A DNA stretch of 64,000 nt from Kitasatospora kifunensis (GCF_014203855.1 NZ_JACHJV010000003.1:1-64000); one strand, 5' to 3'; counted from the stretch's first letter, positions 52,060-61,472 are shown. Program-made: numbers and translations. Notes: generated by a model not told the origin, from the sequence alone.

Positions 52060-52074
52060 TTCGCCACAGGCGAA
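52060..52074. promoter_or_regulatory. Inverted repeat between AraC and MFS genes
   Basis: TTCGCC-ACA-GGCGAA, perfect, in the 53-bp gap between the two genes. Candidate binding site of the AraC-type protein. Confidence 0.5.
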
Positions 52075-52095
52075 CTTCCCGTATTCTGCCTACTG

Positions 52096-52851
52096 ATGTC
52101 TGAGATCCGCCACACCCCGGTCGCGGCGACCCATACCCAGTCCCGCGAGGGCGGCGACGTCATCGATCGCCACCGCCACGACGACCACCAGCTCATCTAT
52201 GTCAGCTCCGGCGTCCTCGCGATCCGCACGGAGCAGGGCTCATGGATCGCATCGAACGACCGCGCGCTGTGGATCCCGGCATACACGTGGCATGAACATC
52301 GCTTCTACGGCCACAGCCAGTTCCACACGGTCGGGTTTCCCACCAAGGGCGCAGCGCTACCGCTGACCGCTCGGACACCGACGGTCATCGCCGTCGACGC
52401 CCTGGTGCGAGAGCTGCTCATCGCCCTGACCAGCACCACGCTCACGCCGGCCGAGACACGTCACATCCAAGCGGTGCTGCGCGACCGCCTGCGCCGCGTC
52501 GCGATGCAGCCGATCACCCTTCCGGACCCGAACGACCAGCGACTGGCCGACGCCTGCCGCATTGTCGAGGCAGATTTGCAACGACCGTGCAGCCTCTCCT
52601 GGCTCGCCCACCGCGTGCACACCAGCGAACGCACGCTGTCCCGGCTGTTCCGCGAGGAGTTCGGCATGACCTTCCCCCAATGGCGCACCCGTACCCGGAT
52701 CTTCACCGCGATGGTGATGCTCGCCGAGGGCGCCACCGTCACCGACACCGCCCACGCCTGCGGATGGGCAACGACCAGTGCGTTCGTCCACACTTTCGCC
52801 CAGACGATGGGTGCTACGCCGGGGACCTACCGCGCAGGAGCGCGCCAGTAA
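52096..52851 (+). CDS. AraC-family regulator
   Basis: 251 residues. N-terminal cupin-like sensor (HRHDDHQLIYVSSGVLAIRT, WIPAYTWHEHRFYGHSQFHT) with several His that could hold a metal or ligand. C-terminal double HTH (LSWLAHRVHTSERTLSRLFR, EEFGMTFPQWRTRTRIFTAM, VTDTAHACGWATTSAFVHTF). TATTCT eight bases before ATG 52096 and no ribosome site suggest a leaderless mRNA. Probably controls the divergent MFS transporter. Confidence 0.9.
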   Translation: MSEIRHTPVAATHTQSREGGDVIDRHRHDDHQLIYVSSGVLAIRTEQGSWIASNDRALWIPAYTWHEHRFYGHSQFHTVGFPTKGAALPLTARTPTVIAVDALVRELLIALTSTTLTPAETRHIQAVLRDRLRRVAMQPITLPDPNDQRLADACRIVEADLQRPCSLSWLAHRVHTSERTLSRLFREEFGMTFPQWRTRTRIFTAMVMLAEGATVTDTAHACGWATTSAFVHTFAQTMGATPGTYRAGARQ

Positions 52852-52911
52852 CGAAAGCTGTCCGGCGGTCAGTTCCAGAGCTCGAGGCCGGTGATGTCGC
52901 GCTCCCCCACG

Positions 52912-53100
52912 TCACTGGCCGGCAGCGGTCCCGTCGGTCGGCGAAGCGCCGTCGGTCGGGTCACCGGAGCCGTTCTGCGGGGGTGCGCTGGGCAGTTGGG
53001 CGTCGGGGAAGGAGTTGACCGGGGTGTCGGCCACGATGGCCTGCATCGCCTCGTGCCAGACCGGGCCCGCCACCTGGGCGTCGAAGGCGGACTCGATCGG
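52912..53100 (-). pseudogene. C-terminal tail of a penicillin-binding protein
   Basis: Reads ESAFDAQVAGPVWHEAMQAI, VADTPVNSFPDAQLPSAPPQ, GDPTDGASPTDG, stop 52912-52914. 'AGPVWxxxMxxxxxxTPVxxFP' followed by a Pro/Gly/Thr tail is the end of actinobacterial class A PBPs. Only about 60 codons remain, beside the ThrE-like gene's stop. Confidence 0.6.
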
Positions 53101-53113
53101 GCCGGTGCGGCGG

Positions 53114-54400
53114 TCAGGGCAGCCGTTGAGACCTCCTCAGGGTGACGGCCGGGCGCGGGATCCGGCTGATCACCGATCCGATCAGGGTGCCGATCGAGAC
53201 GCCGAAGACGGCGGAAGCGGCCGTGACCAGGGAGTGCGTGGCGTTGCCCACCTCGATCTGCGCGGTGTGGAGCAGGCCGAAGGAGCCGGGAACCACGATC
53301 CAGAACGCGGGCAGGTAGGCCACCCGCCAGGCCGGACCGCCCGGCAGCCAGTGCGCGACGGTGGCCGCCGCGGCGGCCGTGACAGCGCCGGCGAGGCCGC
53401 CGACGGCCGGGCCGTCCGAGGTGCCGACAGTGATCTGCACGGCGGCGGTCACCGCGACCACGGCACCGATCCAGGCGATCGCGCGCGGTGGCACGTACAC
53501 GTTGATCACGATCCCCAGGACGGCCAACGCGACCCCCAGGGAGCTCACCCACCAACTCGCCGCCGGAACCGGAACGTCGGCGAGGACGGATGTCGGCGTG
53601 CCGGTCGCGGCGGTGGCCGCCACCACCCCGGTGAGGAAGAGCGCGAGCTGAACCGTCCCGGACACCAGCCTGGCCGCTCCGGCGCTGGCGGCACCTGCGG
53701 CTATCTCGGACAGCCCGGTGACCAGGAGGCTGCCGGGCAGCAGGATCGCCAGCGTCGCCACGATCGTGCGCAGCGGACCGTCGAGCAACGAGGCCCGGGC
53801 GGCCAGCAGCACCAGTAGCGCCACCAGGAATCCGGCGGTGACCGGCAACAGCGGGCGGAGCAACGGCACTCTGCGCGCCAGCATGGTCAGCCCTGCCACG
53901 ATGAGCGAGCCGAGCCCGGCGGCCAGGACGTTCGCCGCCACCGGCTGGAGGTACAGACAGATCCCCACCCCGACCGGCAGTACCCCCAGGTCCGCTGCCC
54001 AGGCCGGCCAGCGGGCGGGCGCCCGGCGGATCTCCGCCAGGGCATCCAGCGCGCGAGGGCCGTCGAACTCGCCGACGCGCACCCGGTGCACGACCTCCAG
54101 GACCTCGGCCGTCTGCTCGAATCGCAACCCGGCGCCGACCGGCTCGAACGCGCACCCCTCGTCCGGGTCCAGTGCGATGAACAGCCCGGTGGTGAGGGCC
54201 GCGACGCGGACCTGCGGCGCCCCCAGCGCTCGCCCCAGGCCGGACAGTTCCTCCTCGACGTCGTGCACGGGCACGCCGCCGCTGAGCAGCGCCGCGCCCA
54301 GTTCGAGCAACAGGCGGCGGCGCGGATCGGCGGGCGAGGGTGAACCGGATCCGGGGGAAGAGCCGGCAGAGGGGCGGGAGTGCGGTGGTGCGCTGAGCAT
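53114..54400 (-). CDS. Threonine/serine exporter-like protein (ThrE family)
   Basis: 428 residues from ATG 54400. The N-terminal cytoplasmic half has the family pattern (LELGAALLSGGVPVHDVEEE, TTGLFIALDPDE, VHRVRVGEF). The C-terminal half has about ten membrane helices (e.g. GLGSLIVAGLTMLARRVPLL, PVTAGFLVALLVLLAARASL, IVATLAILLPGSLLVTGLSE, WIVVPGSFGLLHTAQI). ThrE of Corynebacterium exports threonine and serine. Single-gene unit; fragments of a PBP and an SDR lie on both sides. Confidence 0.87.
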   Translation of the reverse strand: MLSAPPHSRPSAGSSPGSGSPSPADPRRRLLLELGAALLSGGVPVHDVEEELSGLGRALGAPQVRVAALTTGLFIALDPDEGCAFEPVGAGLRFEQTAEVLEVVHRVRVGEFDGPRALDALAEIRRAPARWPAWAADLGVLPVGVGICLYLQPVAANVLAAGLGSLIVAGLTMLARRVPLLRPLLPVTAGFLVALLVLLAARASLLDGPLRTIVATLAILLPGSLLVTGLSEIAAGAASAGAARLVSGTVQLALFLTGVVAATAATGTPTSVLADVPVPAASWWVSSLGVALAVLGIVINVYVPPRAIAWIGAVVAVTAAVQITVGTSDGPAVGGLAGAVTAAAAATVAHWLPGGPAWRVAYLPAFWIVVPGSFGLLHTAQIEVGNATHSLVTAASAVFGVSIGTLIGSVISRIPRPAVTLRRSQRLP

Positions 54401-54531
54401 GGTGCGTATCGTCCCACTCGTGGCGTTCGAGCCACGCGGCGGTACCCGCATGGTGGCGGACCCGGCCCGCCGCCGAGAGCAGGCCGGGGCAGGCCGGGTT
54501 CTGCGTGAACCTGAGTGGGTCGCGCGGGTGG

Positions 54532-54655
54532 TCACCAGACCGTCATCCCGCCGTCCGACCAGGTCGATCCTGGTGACGTAGGAGCTCTCGTCGCAGGCCA
54601 GGAAGAGCGCGAGGTTCGCGACCCCCTCGGGCCGGCCGAAGTGGCCCGGGCGTGA
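54532..54655 (-). pseudogene. C-terminal fragment of a short-chain dehydrogenase
   Basis: Reads GHFGRPEGVANLALFLACDE then SSYVTRIDLV, and after a one-base shift GGMTVW stop. This is the standard SDR ending ('GRxxxPEEVAxxxxFLASDxASYVTGxxxxVDGGxxxx'). Confidence 0.7.
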
Positions 54656-55149
54656 GCTTGCTCCGTTCTGACGGACACACGGCCTGGCGCGGCACTGGCC
54701 CGGGAGCACGAGCGGGCCGGCGAGGAGCTCGCCGCGCGGTGGGAGCCGCCGTCGCCGGCCCGTGCGAGGGCGGGTGGGCGAAAGGACCGTTCGGCCGAGC
54801 AGCCGCCCCGCGGCCGCGGTGCCGGGTCGCATGCGGTGCTCGGACCCGCAGCGGCTCCACCCCCGGGTGTGCGAGGGGCGGAGCCGTGGAGAGGAGCGCC
54901 AGTTGCTGCCGAAGAGGTTGTAGCCGATTGCGATGTGTCTGTGCGTGCGTCCCGGAACTGTCGGTGTTCCCGTAGGGGCCGCCGACGTACGCGTGGGACT
55001 GGCCGTCGTCCGATGCCTGTCCACCGTCGGCGGGGGCGGTCCCGACGGCGCCGACGCGGCGGCTGCGAGGACGGTGGCGAGCAGGACGGTAGTGGGCCGC
55101 TCCGAGGCGGGTGCCCACTCGCCTGTGCCACGGTCTGTGGGATCAGGCG
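54656..55149. other. Decayed stretch, possible secreted-protein relic
   Basis: Minus strand near 55110-54880 shows a signal-peptide-like piece (TTVLLATVLAAAASAPSGPP) in one frame, and SDDGQSHAYVGGPYGNTDSS and IGYNLFGSNW in others. Possibly a broken gene for a small secreted protein; not assignable. Confidence 0.3.
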
Positions 55150-55590
55150 TCAGCGGCGGCCTGTGGCCAGGATGACGAGGAACTGGCCGCCGCCCGCCTC
55201 GATGTCGGCGGTCACCGGCAGCCCCGGTACCAGTCGGGAGAACCGGTCCACCAGCCAATCCGCCGCCTCTTGGGCGTCCTGCCTGGTCGGACAACGGCCC
55301 ACCATCTCGCGGCCCCCCTTGCGCTCCAGCCTCCCGGCAACGGTGATCAGCGGCGCGGGTTCGACCACGTACAGACGGTCCGGCCAGGCGATGACCACCT
55401 TGACCGCGCCCTTGCGGGTGTTGCATCCGCGGTGCGCGAGCCGCTCGGCGACCTTGGCCTTGCGGTCGGTGGTCCGGCTGTCAACGCTGGGCCCCCGCGG
55501 GTCGTTCACCGACTTGTCGGGGTCGACCGGCTCGTCGCACACCCAGCACCGCCAGCCGTCACGCTCGGCCACATCATCAAGGAGACTCAC
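55150..55590 (-). CDS. HNH-like zinc protein
   Basis: 146 residues from GTG 55590. N-terminal DGWRCWVCDEPVDPDKSVND then AERLAHRGCNTRKG gives C-x2-C, D, H and CN, the arrangement of small HNH nucleases. The C-terminal part (VIAWPDRLYVVEPAPLITVA, ADIEAGGGQFLVILA) is family-specific and not recognised. Nuclease activity is an inference. No neighbour suggests restriction or defence. Confidence 0.6.
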   Translation of the reverse strand: MSLLDDVAERDGWRCWVCDEPVDPDKSVNDPRGPSVDSRTTDRKAKVAERLAHRGCNTRKGAVKVVIAWPDRLYVVEPAPLITVAGRLERKGGREMVGRCPTRQDAQEAADWLVDRFSRLVPGLPVTADIEAGGGQFLVILATGRR

Positions 55591-55860
55591 CCGGTCAAAC
55601 TAGCCTGCCCGGCCGCCACCCCGCGCAGCGGGGCCTCGGCAAAGTCTCAACACCGGCCAACAATGCTGCAACGCCTGGCCAACCGGCGTGCAGAGCACAC
55701 CGGCGACCCGGGACGTGCGCGCGGGAACTACGCCGCGCAAGGGGTGCTGCCGCCCGGGGACGGCGGGTCGGACGGCGGCGTCCACGGGGTGCCGGGGTGC
55801 CCGTCTCCCCCGTCGCCGCCGGACCCGGCGCCGCCGTGCCGTGCCGTGCGTCGATGCGTA

Positions 55861-56754
55861 TCAGGCGGTCGAGGTGATTGCTCGGGTGACGGCCGTGATC
55901 GCCGGGGTCGGGCGGCCGGGCAGTCGCGCCACGAGAACCCGGCGGATCTCGGGAGGTGCGCCCTCGACGTGCAGCAGGCTCACCCCGGGCGGCAGCACCG
56001 GCGAGAGCCGGGAGGGCACCGTTGTCACCCCGAAGCCGCCGGCGACCAGCTGAAGCTTTGTCAGCCAGTCGCGCGCGCGGTGGACGATGTGCGGCCGTCC
56101 GGGCAGGCCTGGCCAGACGCCGAGCAGTGGCTCGGAGTTCGACGCCGGGGTGGCGATCCACGGAGCGTCGACCAGTTCGTCGACGTGCGCCGCGGTGCGG
56201 CCGGCGAACTCTCCGGTTGAGGGCGCCGCCACGACCAGTTCGGTGTCCACAACGGTCTCGACGTGCAGGCGCGGCGACTCGCCGTCCAAGGGCCGGTGGG
56301 GCGGGCGGGAGGTCAGCACGGCGAGGTCGATCGAACCCGCGCGCAGTGCCCGGATCAGGGTGGGTGTGGTGCCCTCGGTGGTCGTGACCGTGATCTGCGG
56401 GTCGGTTGCCGCGAGGCGGGCGAGCGCGGGGGGCAGGATGGCCGCGCCCGCGCTCAGGAACAGCCCGAGCCGCACCGGTTCGGTCCGCGCGACGGTGCCG
56501 GTGAGGTCGCGCTCGGCCGCGGTCAGGCAGTCCAGGATCGTGCGGGCGTGGCACAGCAGGGTCAGACCCGCGGGGGTGAGCCGCACTCCGTCGGGGCGGC
56601 GTTCGAACAGGGCGGTGCCCGCGCTTCGTTCGAGGGAAGCGGCCTGGCGTGAGACCGCCGACTGGGTGTAACCGAGCCGGGTGGCTGCTGCGGTGAAGCT
56701 GCCGGACTCGGCGATCTGCCGCAGGACCCGCAGGCCTGTACTGGAGATGTCCAT
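55861..56754 (-). CDS. LysR-type regulator
   Basis: 297 residues from ATG 56754 (MDISSTGLRVLRQIAESGSF, TAAATRLGYTQSAVSRQAAS). Two-lobe effector part with PVRLGLFLSAGAAILPPALA, and GGFGVTTVPSRLSP near the end. Its start codon overlaps a T-N11-A palindrome (56753-56767). Divergent from the MDR gene at 56857, which it most likely controls. Confidence 0.88.
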   Translation of the reverse strand: MDISSTGLRVLRQIAESGSFTAAATRLGYTQSAVSRQAASLERSAGTALFERRPDGVRLTPAGLTLLCHARTILDCLTAAERDLTGTVARTEPVRLGLFLSAGAAILPPALARLAATDPQITVTTTEGTTPTLIRALRAGSIDLAVLTSRPPHRPLDGESPRLHVETVVDTELVVAAPSTGEFAGRTAAHVDELVDAPWIATPASNSEPLLGVWPGLPGRPHIVHRARDWLTKLQLVAGGFGVTTVPSRLSPVLPPGVSLLHVEGAPPEIRRVLVARLPGRPTPAITAVTRAITSTA

Positions 56755-56767
56755 GCGGCATACGCAT
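56753..56767. promoter_or_regulatory. LysR-type palindrome at the LysR start
   Basis: ATGCG-GCATA-CGCAT, contains T-N11-A. Covers the LysR start codon, a good position for autorepression. Confidence 0.55.
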
Positions 56768-56856
56768 ACCACAGATGCCTGATCGTCGCTTCCCGCATGT
56801 CTGCCGGGCTCCTAGTGTCGATCGCGACGAACACGGACGAACACGGAGGTCATCAG

Positions 56857-57945
56857 GTGCAAGCAGCGGTTCTGACGCGGTTCGGTGCCCCGCTCACGGT
56901 GCGGGAGGTGCCCGACCCCGAGGCCGGCGGCGGCGAGGTGGTGGTCGAGGTGCTCGCCACCTGTGTGGCCCCGTACGCGGCCGAGGTCTTCAGCGGCGAG
57001 CGGAACTACCCGCTGGTCCCTCCCGTCGTGCCCGGGATCGGCGGCGTGGGACGCATCGTCCACGCGGGCCCGGACGCCACCCGGCTGCGCCCCGGCGATC
57101 TGGTGTGGTGCGACTGCACGGTGCGCTCGCGGGACGACGCCCTGACGCCCGACATCACGCTCCAGGGCTGGAGTTCGCGCGGCGAGGGCGGTGCGCGGCT
57201 CGCCCGGTACCTGCATGACGGATCGTTCGCCGAGCTCATGCGGGTCCCGACGGAGAACGTCTTCCCGCTGCCCGCGGCGGCGGGGGACGACCCGGCCCGC
57301 TGGGCCGCGCTCGGCGTGCACGTCATCCCTTACGGCGGGCTGCTGGCCGGCGGGCTCGCGGCCGGTGAGACGCTGCTCGTCAGCGGGGCCACCGGCAATC
57401 TCGGCAGCAGTGCGGTCGCGGTCGCACTCGCCATGGGGGCGGGCCGCGTGGTCGCCCCGGGCCGCAACCGGGCCGCCCTCGACCTCCTCGCCGACCGGTT
57501 CGGTCCGCGTGTGCGCCCGGTCCCGCTCACCGGGGACGAGGCCGGCGACCGCGCGGCGATGTCCGCGGCGGGCGAGGGCCCGATCGACATGGTGATCGAC
57601 CTGCTGCCGCCGAGCGCACCCAGCTCGGTGGCGCGCACGGCGGCCATGACCGTGCGCGAGTACGGCCGCGTGGTCCTGATGGGCGGCGTCGGCATGCTCG
57701 GTGGCGACGACCTCGCACTCCCCTACCCATGGCTCATGCGCAACTCGATCACCGTGCGCGGCCAGTGGATGTACCCGCGGACGGCGAACGTCGGCATCAT
57801 CCGGCTCCTCGCCTCGGGCGCCCTGGACCTCGCTCCCGAACGGGTCCGGTCGTTCGGCCTCAGTGCCGTCAACGACGCCGTCGCGTACGCCGCCTCACAT
57901 GGTGGCCCGTTCGAGCGCACCGCCCTCACCCCACCGGCTCGCTGA
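56857..57945 (+). CDS. Zinc-independent MDR-family oxidoreductase
   Basis: 362 residues from GTG 56857, with GGAGGT six bases upstream. GroES-like start (LTVREVPDPEAGGGEVVVEV, VPGIGGVGRIVHAGPDATRL, RPGDLVW) and Rossmann domain (GETLLVSGATGNLGSSAVAV). The structural-zinc Cys cluster is not present, so it is closer to quinone-oxidoreductase-type MDRs. NADPH use expected; substrate unknown. Confidence 0.85.
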   Translation: MQAAVLTRFGAPLTVREVPDPEAGGGEVVVEVLATCVAPYAAEVFSGERNYPLVPPVVPGIGGVGRIVHAGPDATRLRPGDLVWCDCTVRSRDDALTPDITLQGWSSRGEGGARLARYLHDGSFAELMRVPTENVFPLPAAAGDDPARWAALGVHVIPYGGLLAGGLAAGETLLVSGATGNLGSSAVAVALAMGAGRVVAPGRNRAALDLLADRFGPRVRPVPLTGDEAGDRAAMSAAGEGPIDMVIDLLPPSAPSSVARTAAMTVREYGRVVLMGGVGMLGGDDLALPYPWLMRNSITVRGQWMYPRTANVGIIRLLASGALDLAPERVRSFGLSAVNDAVAYAASHGGPFERTALTPPAR

Positions 57946-58076
57946 CAGGACCGACCGATCTCCACATGTCAGCGCCACGGGCCCACCGCCCTCACGAGCG
58001 TGGGTGTGACAGAGCGTCCGAGTCCCCGGCGGCCGCCGAGCCGTCGGGGACGTGGTGATCGGGGTCGCAGCCACTC

Positions 58077-59111
58077 TCAGAAGCCGGTGAGGGTGGTCTT
58101 GCCGATAGCCGTGCCGGACTCCTGGATGCGGTGGGCCTCGCGGAGGTTCCTGGCGTTGATCGGGCCGAGGTCCTGGGTGGCGGTGGTGGTGAGGATGCCG
58201 GCGTCCACGAGGCGCGCGATCCGGGTGAGGATGTGGTGCTGCATCACCTGGTCCGGGGTCTGGAACATGGAGCGGGTGTACATGAACTCCCAGTGGAAGG
58301 AGGCGCTCTTGGCCTTGAGTGCGCCGATGTCGAGGGAGTCGAAGTCGTCGATGGCGACGATCTGGCCGAAGGGGTTGAGCGCGGTGGCGTAGGCCGCGAG
58401 GTTCTGGTCGGTTCCGGCCGTGCTGAAGATGTAGTCCACGCCGCCCGGTGCCACGGCGGCCAACTGCTCGGCGAGCGGCTGCCGGTGGTCGACCACGTGC
58501 TCGGCGCCCATCTGCCGGGCGAAGGCGACGGTCTGCGGGCGGGAGGCGGTGCCGATCACGGTCAACCCGGTCAGCGCCCGCGCCAGTTGGGCCACGATGG
58601 AGCCGACGCCACCCGCGGCTGCGGTCACCAGCAGCGTGCCGGTCTGCTCGAAGGCGCCGTTGCGCAGGCCCATCCGGTCGAAGAGGCCCTCCCAGGCGGT
58701 GAGGGAGGTGAGCGGCAGCGCGGCGGCCTCGGCGAAGGAGAGGGTGGCCGGCTTGCGGCCGACCAGCCGTTCGTCGACGGCGTGGAAGCGGGAGTTCGCG
58801 CCGGGCCGGTCCAACGCGCCCGCGTAGTAGACCTGGTCGCCGACCGCGAAGAGTTCGACCTGGTCGCCGACCGCGACCACGGTGCCCGCCGCGTCCCAGC
58901 CGAGCACCTTGGGCTCGCCGGCCGGGTCGGCGTTCTGGCGTACCTTGTAGTCGACCGGGTTGACCGCGATCGCCTCCACCTGGACGAGCAGGTCGCGCGG
59001 GCCGGGCTGGGGGACGGGCAGTTCGAGGTCGACCAGGCTCTGCGGGGCGTCGATCGGCAGGCTCTTGCGGTACCCGACGGCGCGCATGGTCGTGGGCTGG
59101 TTCGTGCTCAT
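58077..59111 (-). CDS. Quinone-oxidoreductase-like MDR enzyme
   Basis: 344 residues from ATG 59111, with GAAAGGAAAG upstream. GroES part: VQVEAIAVNPVDYKVRQNAD, KVLGWDAAGTVVAVGDQVEL, FAVGDQVYYAGALDRPGANS. Rossmann part: TGTLLVTAAAGGVGSIVAQL, IGTASRPQTVAFARQMGAEH, VVDHRQPLAEQL. NADPH-dependent reduction of quinones or activated alkenes is usual. Last gene of a four-gene minus-strand operon. Confidence 0.87.
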   Translation of the reverse strand: MSTNQPTTMRAVGYRKSLPIDAPQSLVDLELPVPQPGPRDLLVQVEAIAVNPVDYKVRQNADPAGEPKVLGWDAAGTVVAVGDQVELFAVGDQVYYAGALDRPGANSRFHAVDERLVGRKPATLSFAEAAALPLTSLTAWEGLFDRMGLRNGAFEQTGTLLVTAAAGGVGSIVAQLARALTGLTVIGTASRPQTVAFARQMGAEHVVDHRQPLAEQLAAVAPGGVDYIFSTAGTDQNLAAYATALNPFGQIVAIDDFDSLDIGALKAKSASFHWEFMYTRSMFQTPDQVMQHHILTRIARLVDAGILTTTATQDLGPINARNLREAHRIQESGTAIGKTTLTGF

Positions 59112-59169
59112 GGGGCTTTCCTTCTCAGGTGGTTGTCTCAGGCGGTTGTCTCAGGTGGCCCGGGGGCGG

Positions 59170-59973
59170 TCAGGGCAGGAGCAGTTCCGGATGGACGGCG
59201 AGGTAACGGTCCGCGGCCTGCAGCGGGGTGAGACCGTCGGCGTTGATCAGGGTGTCGAGTTCCTCGATGCCATCGTTGCCGAGATGCAGTGCATCGAGGC
59301 GGGCCAGCGCGTCGGGGTGGACGCGCTCCAGCGCGTCGCGGCGGATCACGGGGCTGGCCGCGTCGACGGTGCCCAGCAGCCCCTTGGGCTCGGCGATCGC
59401 GCGCAGGCCGTGCAGGCGGTTGAGGTACTGCGGGCGCCAGAGCGGGATGACGAACCACTCCTGGTTGGCGATCCCCTGCTCGACGCGGGCGATGAAGCCC
59501 GCCTCGGTACCAGGGGTGAAGCTGTACCCGGCTTGGTCGAGGCCGTACTCGGTCACCATCCGCGCGGAGAAGCGGCTGATGCCCGCGCCAGGATTGATGC
59601 CGTCGATCACACGGGTCATCCGCGCGGCGACCTCGGGGCGGGTGAGGTCGGCGACCTCGCCGACGGCTTCGAGGGGGACGTACGGCGGCACCGCCCAGAG
59701 GCAGTACGGCTCGTAGTGCGGTACCAGCACCCGCACCTGATCGCGGTGATCGGCGAGGTAGGTGTCGTGGCTGGAGGGCAGCCAGGCGGAGACGAGCACG
59801 TCCACCTGACCGGCCGCCTGCAGTTGGAAGAGCTGTTCGTGGCGTGCCTCGATGCCGGTGACCCGGTGGCCGTGGGCCTCCAGGACGCGGCGGGTGACGG
59901 CCGCCGCAGCACGGTGGAAGGAGAGGGCGATGTTGCCCACGGTCAGCGGGGGCGCGGCATCGTGGGTGGTCAT
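59170..59973 (-). CDS. Glycine-betaine-binding-like protein without signal peptide
   Basis: 267 residues from ATG 59973. OpuAC-type ligand domain: LTVGNIALSFHRAAAAVTRR, QLQAAGQVDVLVSAWLPSSH, DGINPGAGISRFSARMVTEY, GIANQEWFVIPLWRPQYLNR, with Trp and Tyr/His for an aromatic cage. The start MTTHDAAPPLTVG enters the fold directly, so it should stay in the cytoplasm. No ABC permease or ATPase is nearby. Overlaps the upstream hydrolase gene by ATGA, so its translation is coupled. Perhaps a quaternary-amine sensor or carrier for the operon's enzymes. Confidence 0.75.
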   Translation of the reverse strand: MTTHDAAPPLTVGNIALSFHRAAAAVTRRVLEAHGHRVTGIEARHEQLFQLQAAGQVDVLVSAWLPSSHDTYLADHRDQVRVLVPHYEPYCLWAVPPYVPLEAVGEVADLTRPEVAARMTRVIDGINPGAGISRFSARMVTEYGLDQAGYSFTPGTEAGFIARVEQGIANQEWFVIPLWRPQYLNRLHGLRAIAEPKGLLGTVDAASPVIRRDALERVHPDALARLDALHLGNDGIEELDTLINADGLTPLQAADRYLAVHPELLLP

Positions 59974-60956
59974 GAGGACTCCTGTCGCGGGTGGAAGCCG
60001 TCCCGCAGGAACGCGGTGATCTGGGCGGTGGCGGCTCGGGCGGCCGGGGTGTCGTGCAGGGCGTCCAGGACGACGAAGGCGTGCACGGTGCCCAGGTAGC
60101 GAACGGCGGTCACGGGCACGCCGGCGGCGCGCAGCATGGCGGCGTACGCCTCGCCCTCGTCGCGCAGCACGTCGGCTTCGGCGGTGATGACCAGTGCCGG
60201 TGGCAGTCCGGCGAGTCGGTGCGGCCGGGCGTGCAGCGGGGCCGCGGTCGGCTCTGTGCGCCGGGTCGGGTCGGGTACGTACTGCTGCCACAGCCAGCGC
60301 AGGTAGTCGGCGCTCTGGAAGTAGCCGTGCGCGAACTGCCGGTAGGAGGGGGTGTCGCAGTCCGCTGACAGGGGCGGGTAGAGCAGCACCTGCTGGACGA
60401 AGGAGAACGCGCCGTGCTCCTTGGCCATCAGGGTCAGGGCGGCGGCCAGGTTCCCGCCGGCGCTGTCGCCGACCACGGCCATCCGGGCCGCGTCCAGCCC
60501 CGCTGTGTGCCCTCGCTCGGTGATCCAGCGGGCGACGGCGTCGGCCTGCCGTAGCGCGGTGGGGTAGGGCGCCTCCGGGGCCAGATCGTAGTCGACGAAG
60601 ACCACGGCCGCCCCGGCCCCCACCGCGAGTTCACGCAGCAGCCGGTCGTGGCTGGTGGCGCTGCCCGCGACCCAGCCCCCGCCGTGCAGGTGCAGGACCA
60701 CCGGCAGGGACCCGGCCGCCGGTACGGGCGGACGGACGATGCGCACCCGTACCGGGCCGGTGGGGCCGCCCGGCACGGTCAGGTCCTCGACGTGGGCCTC
60801 GGGCCGTGCGACCGGGCCCAACTGCGCCCGGTCCAGCCGCGCGCGGATCTCGGCTACGGGCAGCAGGCGCGGGTCGGGTCCGGCCGCAGCCCGGTCGGCG
60901 AGCAACTGCGCGGCCCGGTCGAGGACCGGCGCCTGCCCGGCGGGGAGATCGGACAT
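59970..60956 (-). CDS. Alpha/beta hydrolase of the HSL esterase group
   Basis: 328 residues from ATG 60956, with TGGAG upstream. HSL motifs: VVLHLHGGGWVAGSATSHDR (oxyanion HGGG), FVDYDLAPEAPYPTALRQAD, MAVVGDSAGGNLAAALTLMA (Ser in GDSAG), ALVITAEADVLRDEGEAYAA (Asp), GTVHAFVVLDALHD (His). Hydrolyses short acyl esters. Its stop overlaps the next gene's ATG. Confidence 0.9.
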   Translation of the reverse strand: MSDLPAGQAPVLDRAAQLLADRAAAGPDPRLLPVAEIRARLDRAQLGPVARPEAHVEDLTVPGGPTGPVRVRIVRPPVPAAGSLPVVLHLHGGGWVAGSATSHDRLLRELAVGAGAAVVFVDYDLAPEAPYPTALRQADAVARWITERGHTAGLDAARMAVVGDSAGGNLAAALTLMAKEHGAFSFVQQVLLYPPLSADCDTPSYRQFAHGYFQSADYLRWLWQQYVPDPTRRTEPTAAPLHARPHRLAGLPPALVITAEADVLRDEGEAYAAMLRAAGVPVTAVRYLGTVHAFVVLDALHDTPAARAATAQITAFLRDGFHPRQESS

Positions 60957-61034
60957 GTGTGTGCTCCAGATGCTGAGGTGTGCGCCGGGCGCGGGCACTG
61001 ACCGTGTCCCCGCGCCCGGCCGTACGACGTCGGG

Positions 61035-61334
61035 TCAGCTCTGCGGCAGCTGCAGGGGGATGATCGGCATGATCGACTCGGTCTCGACCAGGCCGGCCGC
61101 GACCGCGGGCAGCGTCGCGAGGATCTCGCGGGCGGCCTCGACCGTCTCGGCGTCCACGATCAGCGCGGCGCCCACCAGGTCGCTGCGGTGATAGCCGTGC
61201 ACGATCACGCCCGCGTCGACGAGTTCCTTGGCGCGGGCCAGCTCGGCGTCGATGATCTTCGCGAAGTCCTCGTCGGTGGCGTGCGGCGCGGCGGCGAAGG
61301 TGGCGAGCACGGTGGTCTTGGGCTGCTCGGACAT
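61035..61334 (-). CDS. YciI-like / muconolactone-isomerase-like small protein
   Basis: 99 residues from ATG 61334, with AGGAG upstream. A ferredoxin-like dimeric barrel is suggested by TTVLATFAAAPHATDEDFAK, AELARAKELVDAGVIVHGYH, RSDLVGAALIVDAETVEAAR and TESIMPIIPL. First gene of the operon and divergent from the LysR gene. Could act on a lactone or peroxide, or be a structural helper. Confidence 0.7.
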   Translation of the reverse strand: MSEQPKTTVLATFAAAPHATDEDFAKIIDAELARAKELVDAGVIVHGYHRSDLVGAALIVDAETVEAAREILATLPAVAAGLVETESIMPIIPLQLPQS

Positions 61335-61441
61335 GGGTGGTGACTCCTGGTGTTTCAGGGGATGAGGTGGCGCGGGCCGGTCGGCCCTCGCCGTGCGGCA
61401 TGACCCCATCCTGCGCGGAACGGCTGCCATCAGTCCAAGGA

Positions 61442-61456
61442 ATCGCTTCTATCGAT
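61442..61456. promoter_or_regulatory. T-N11-A element for the LysR protein
   Basis: ATCG-N7-CGAT with T-N11-A, in the gap between the YciI-like and LysR genes, 17 bp before the LysR ATG. Confidence 0.5.
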
Positions 61457-61472
61457 CCCATAAGCTGAGCAC

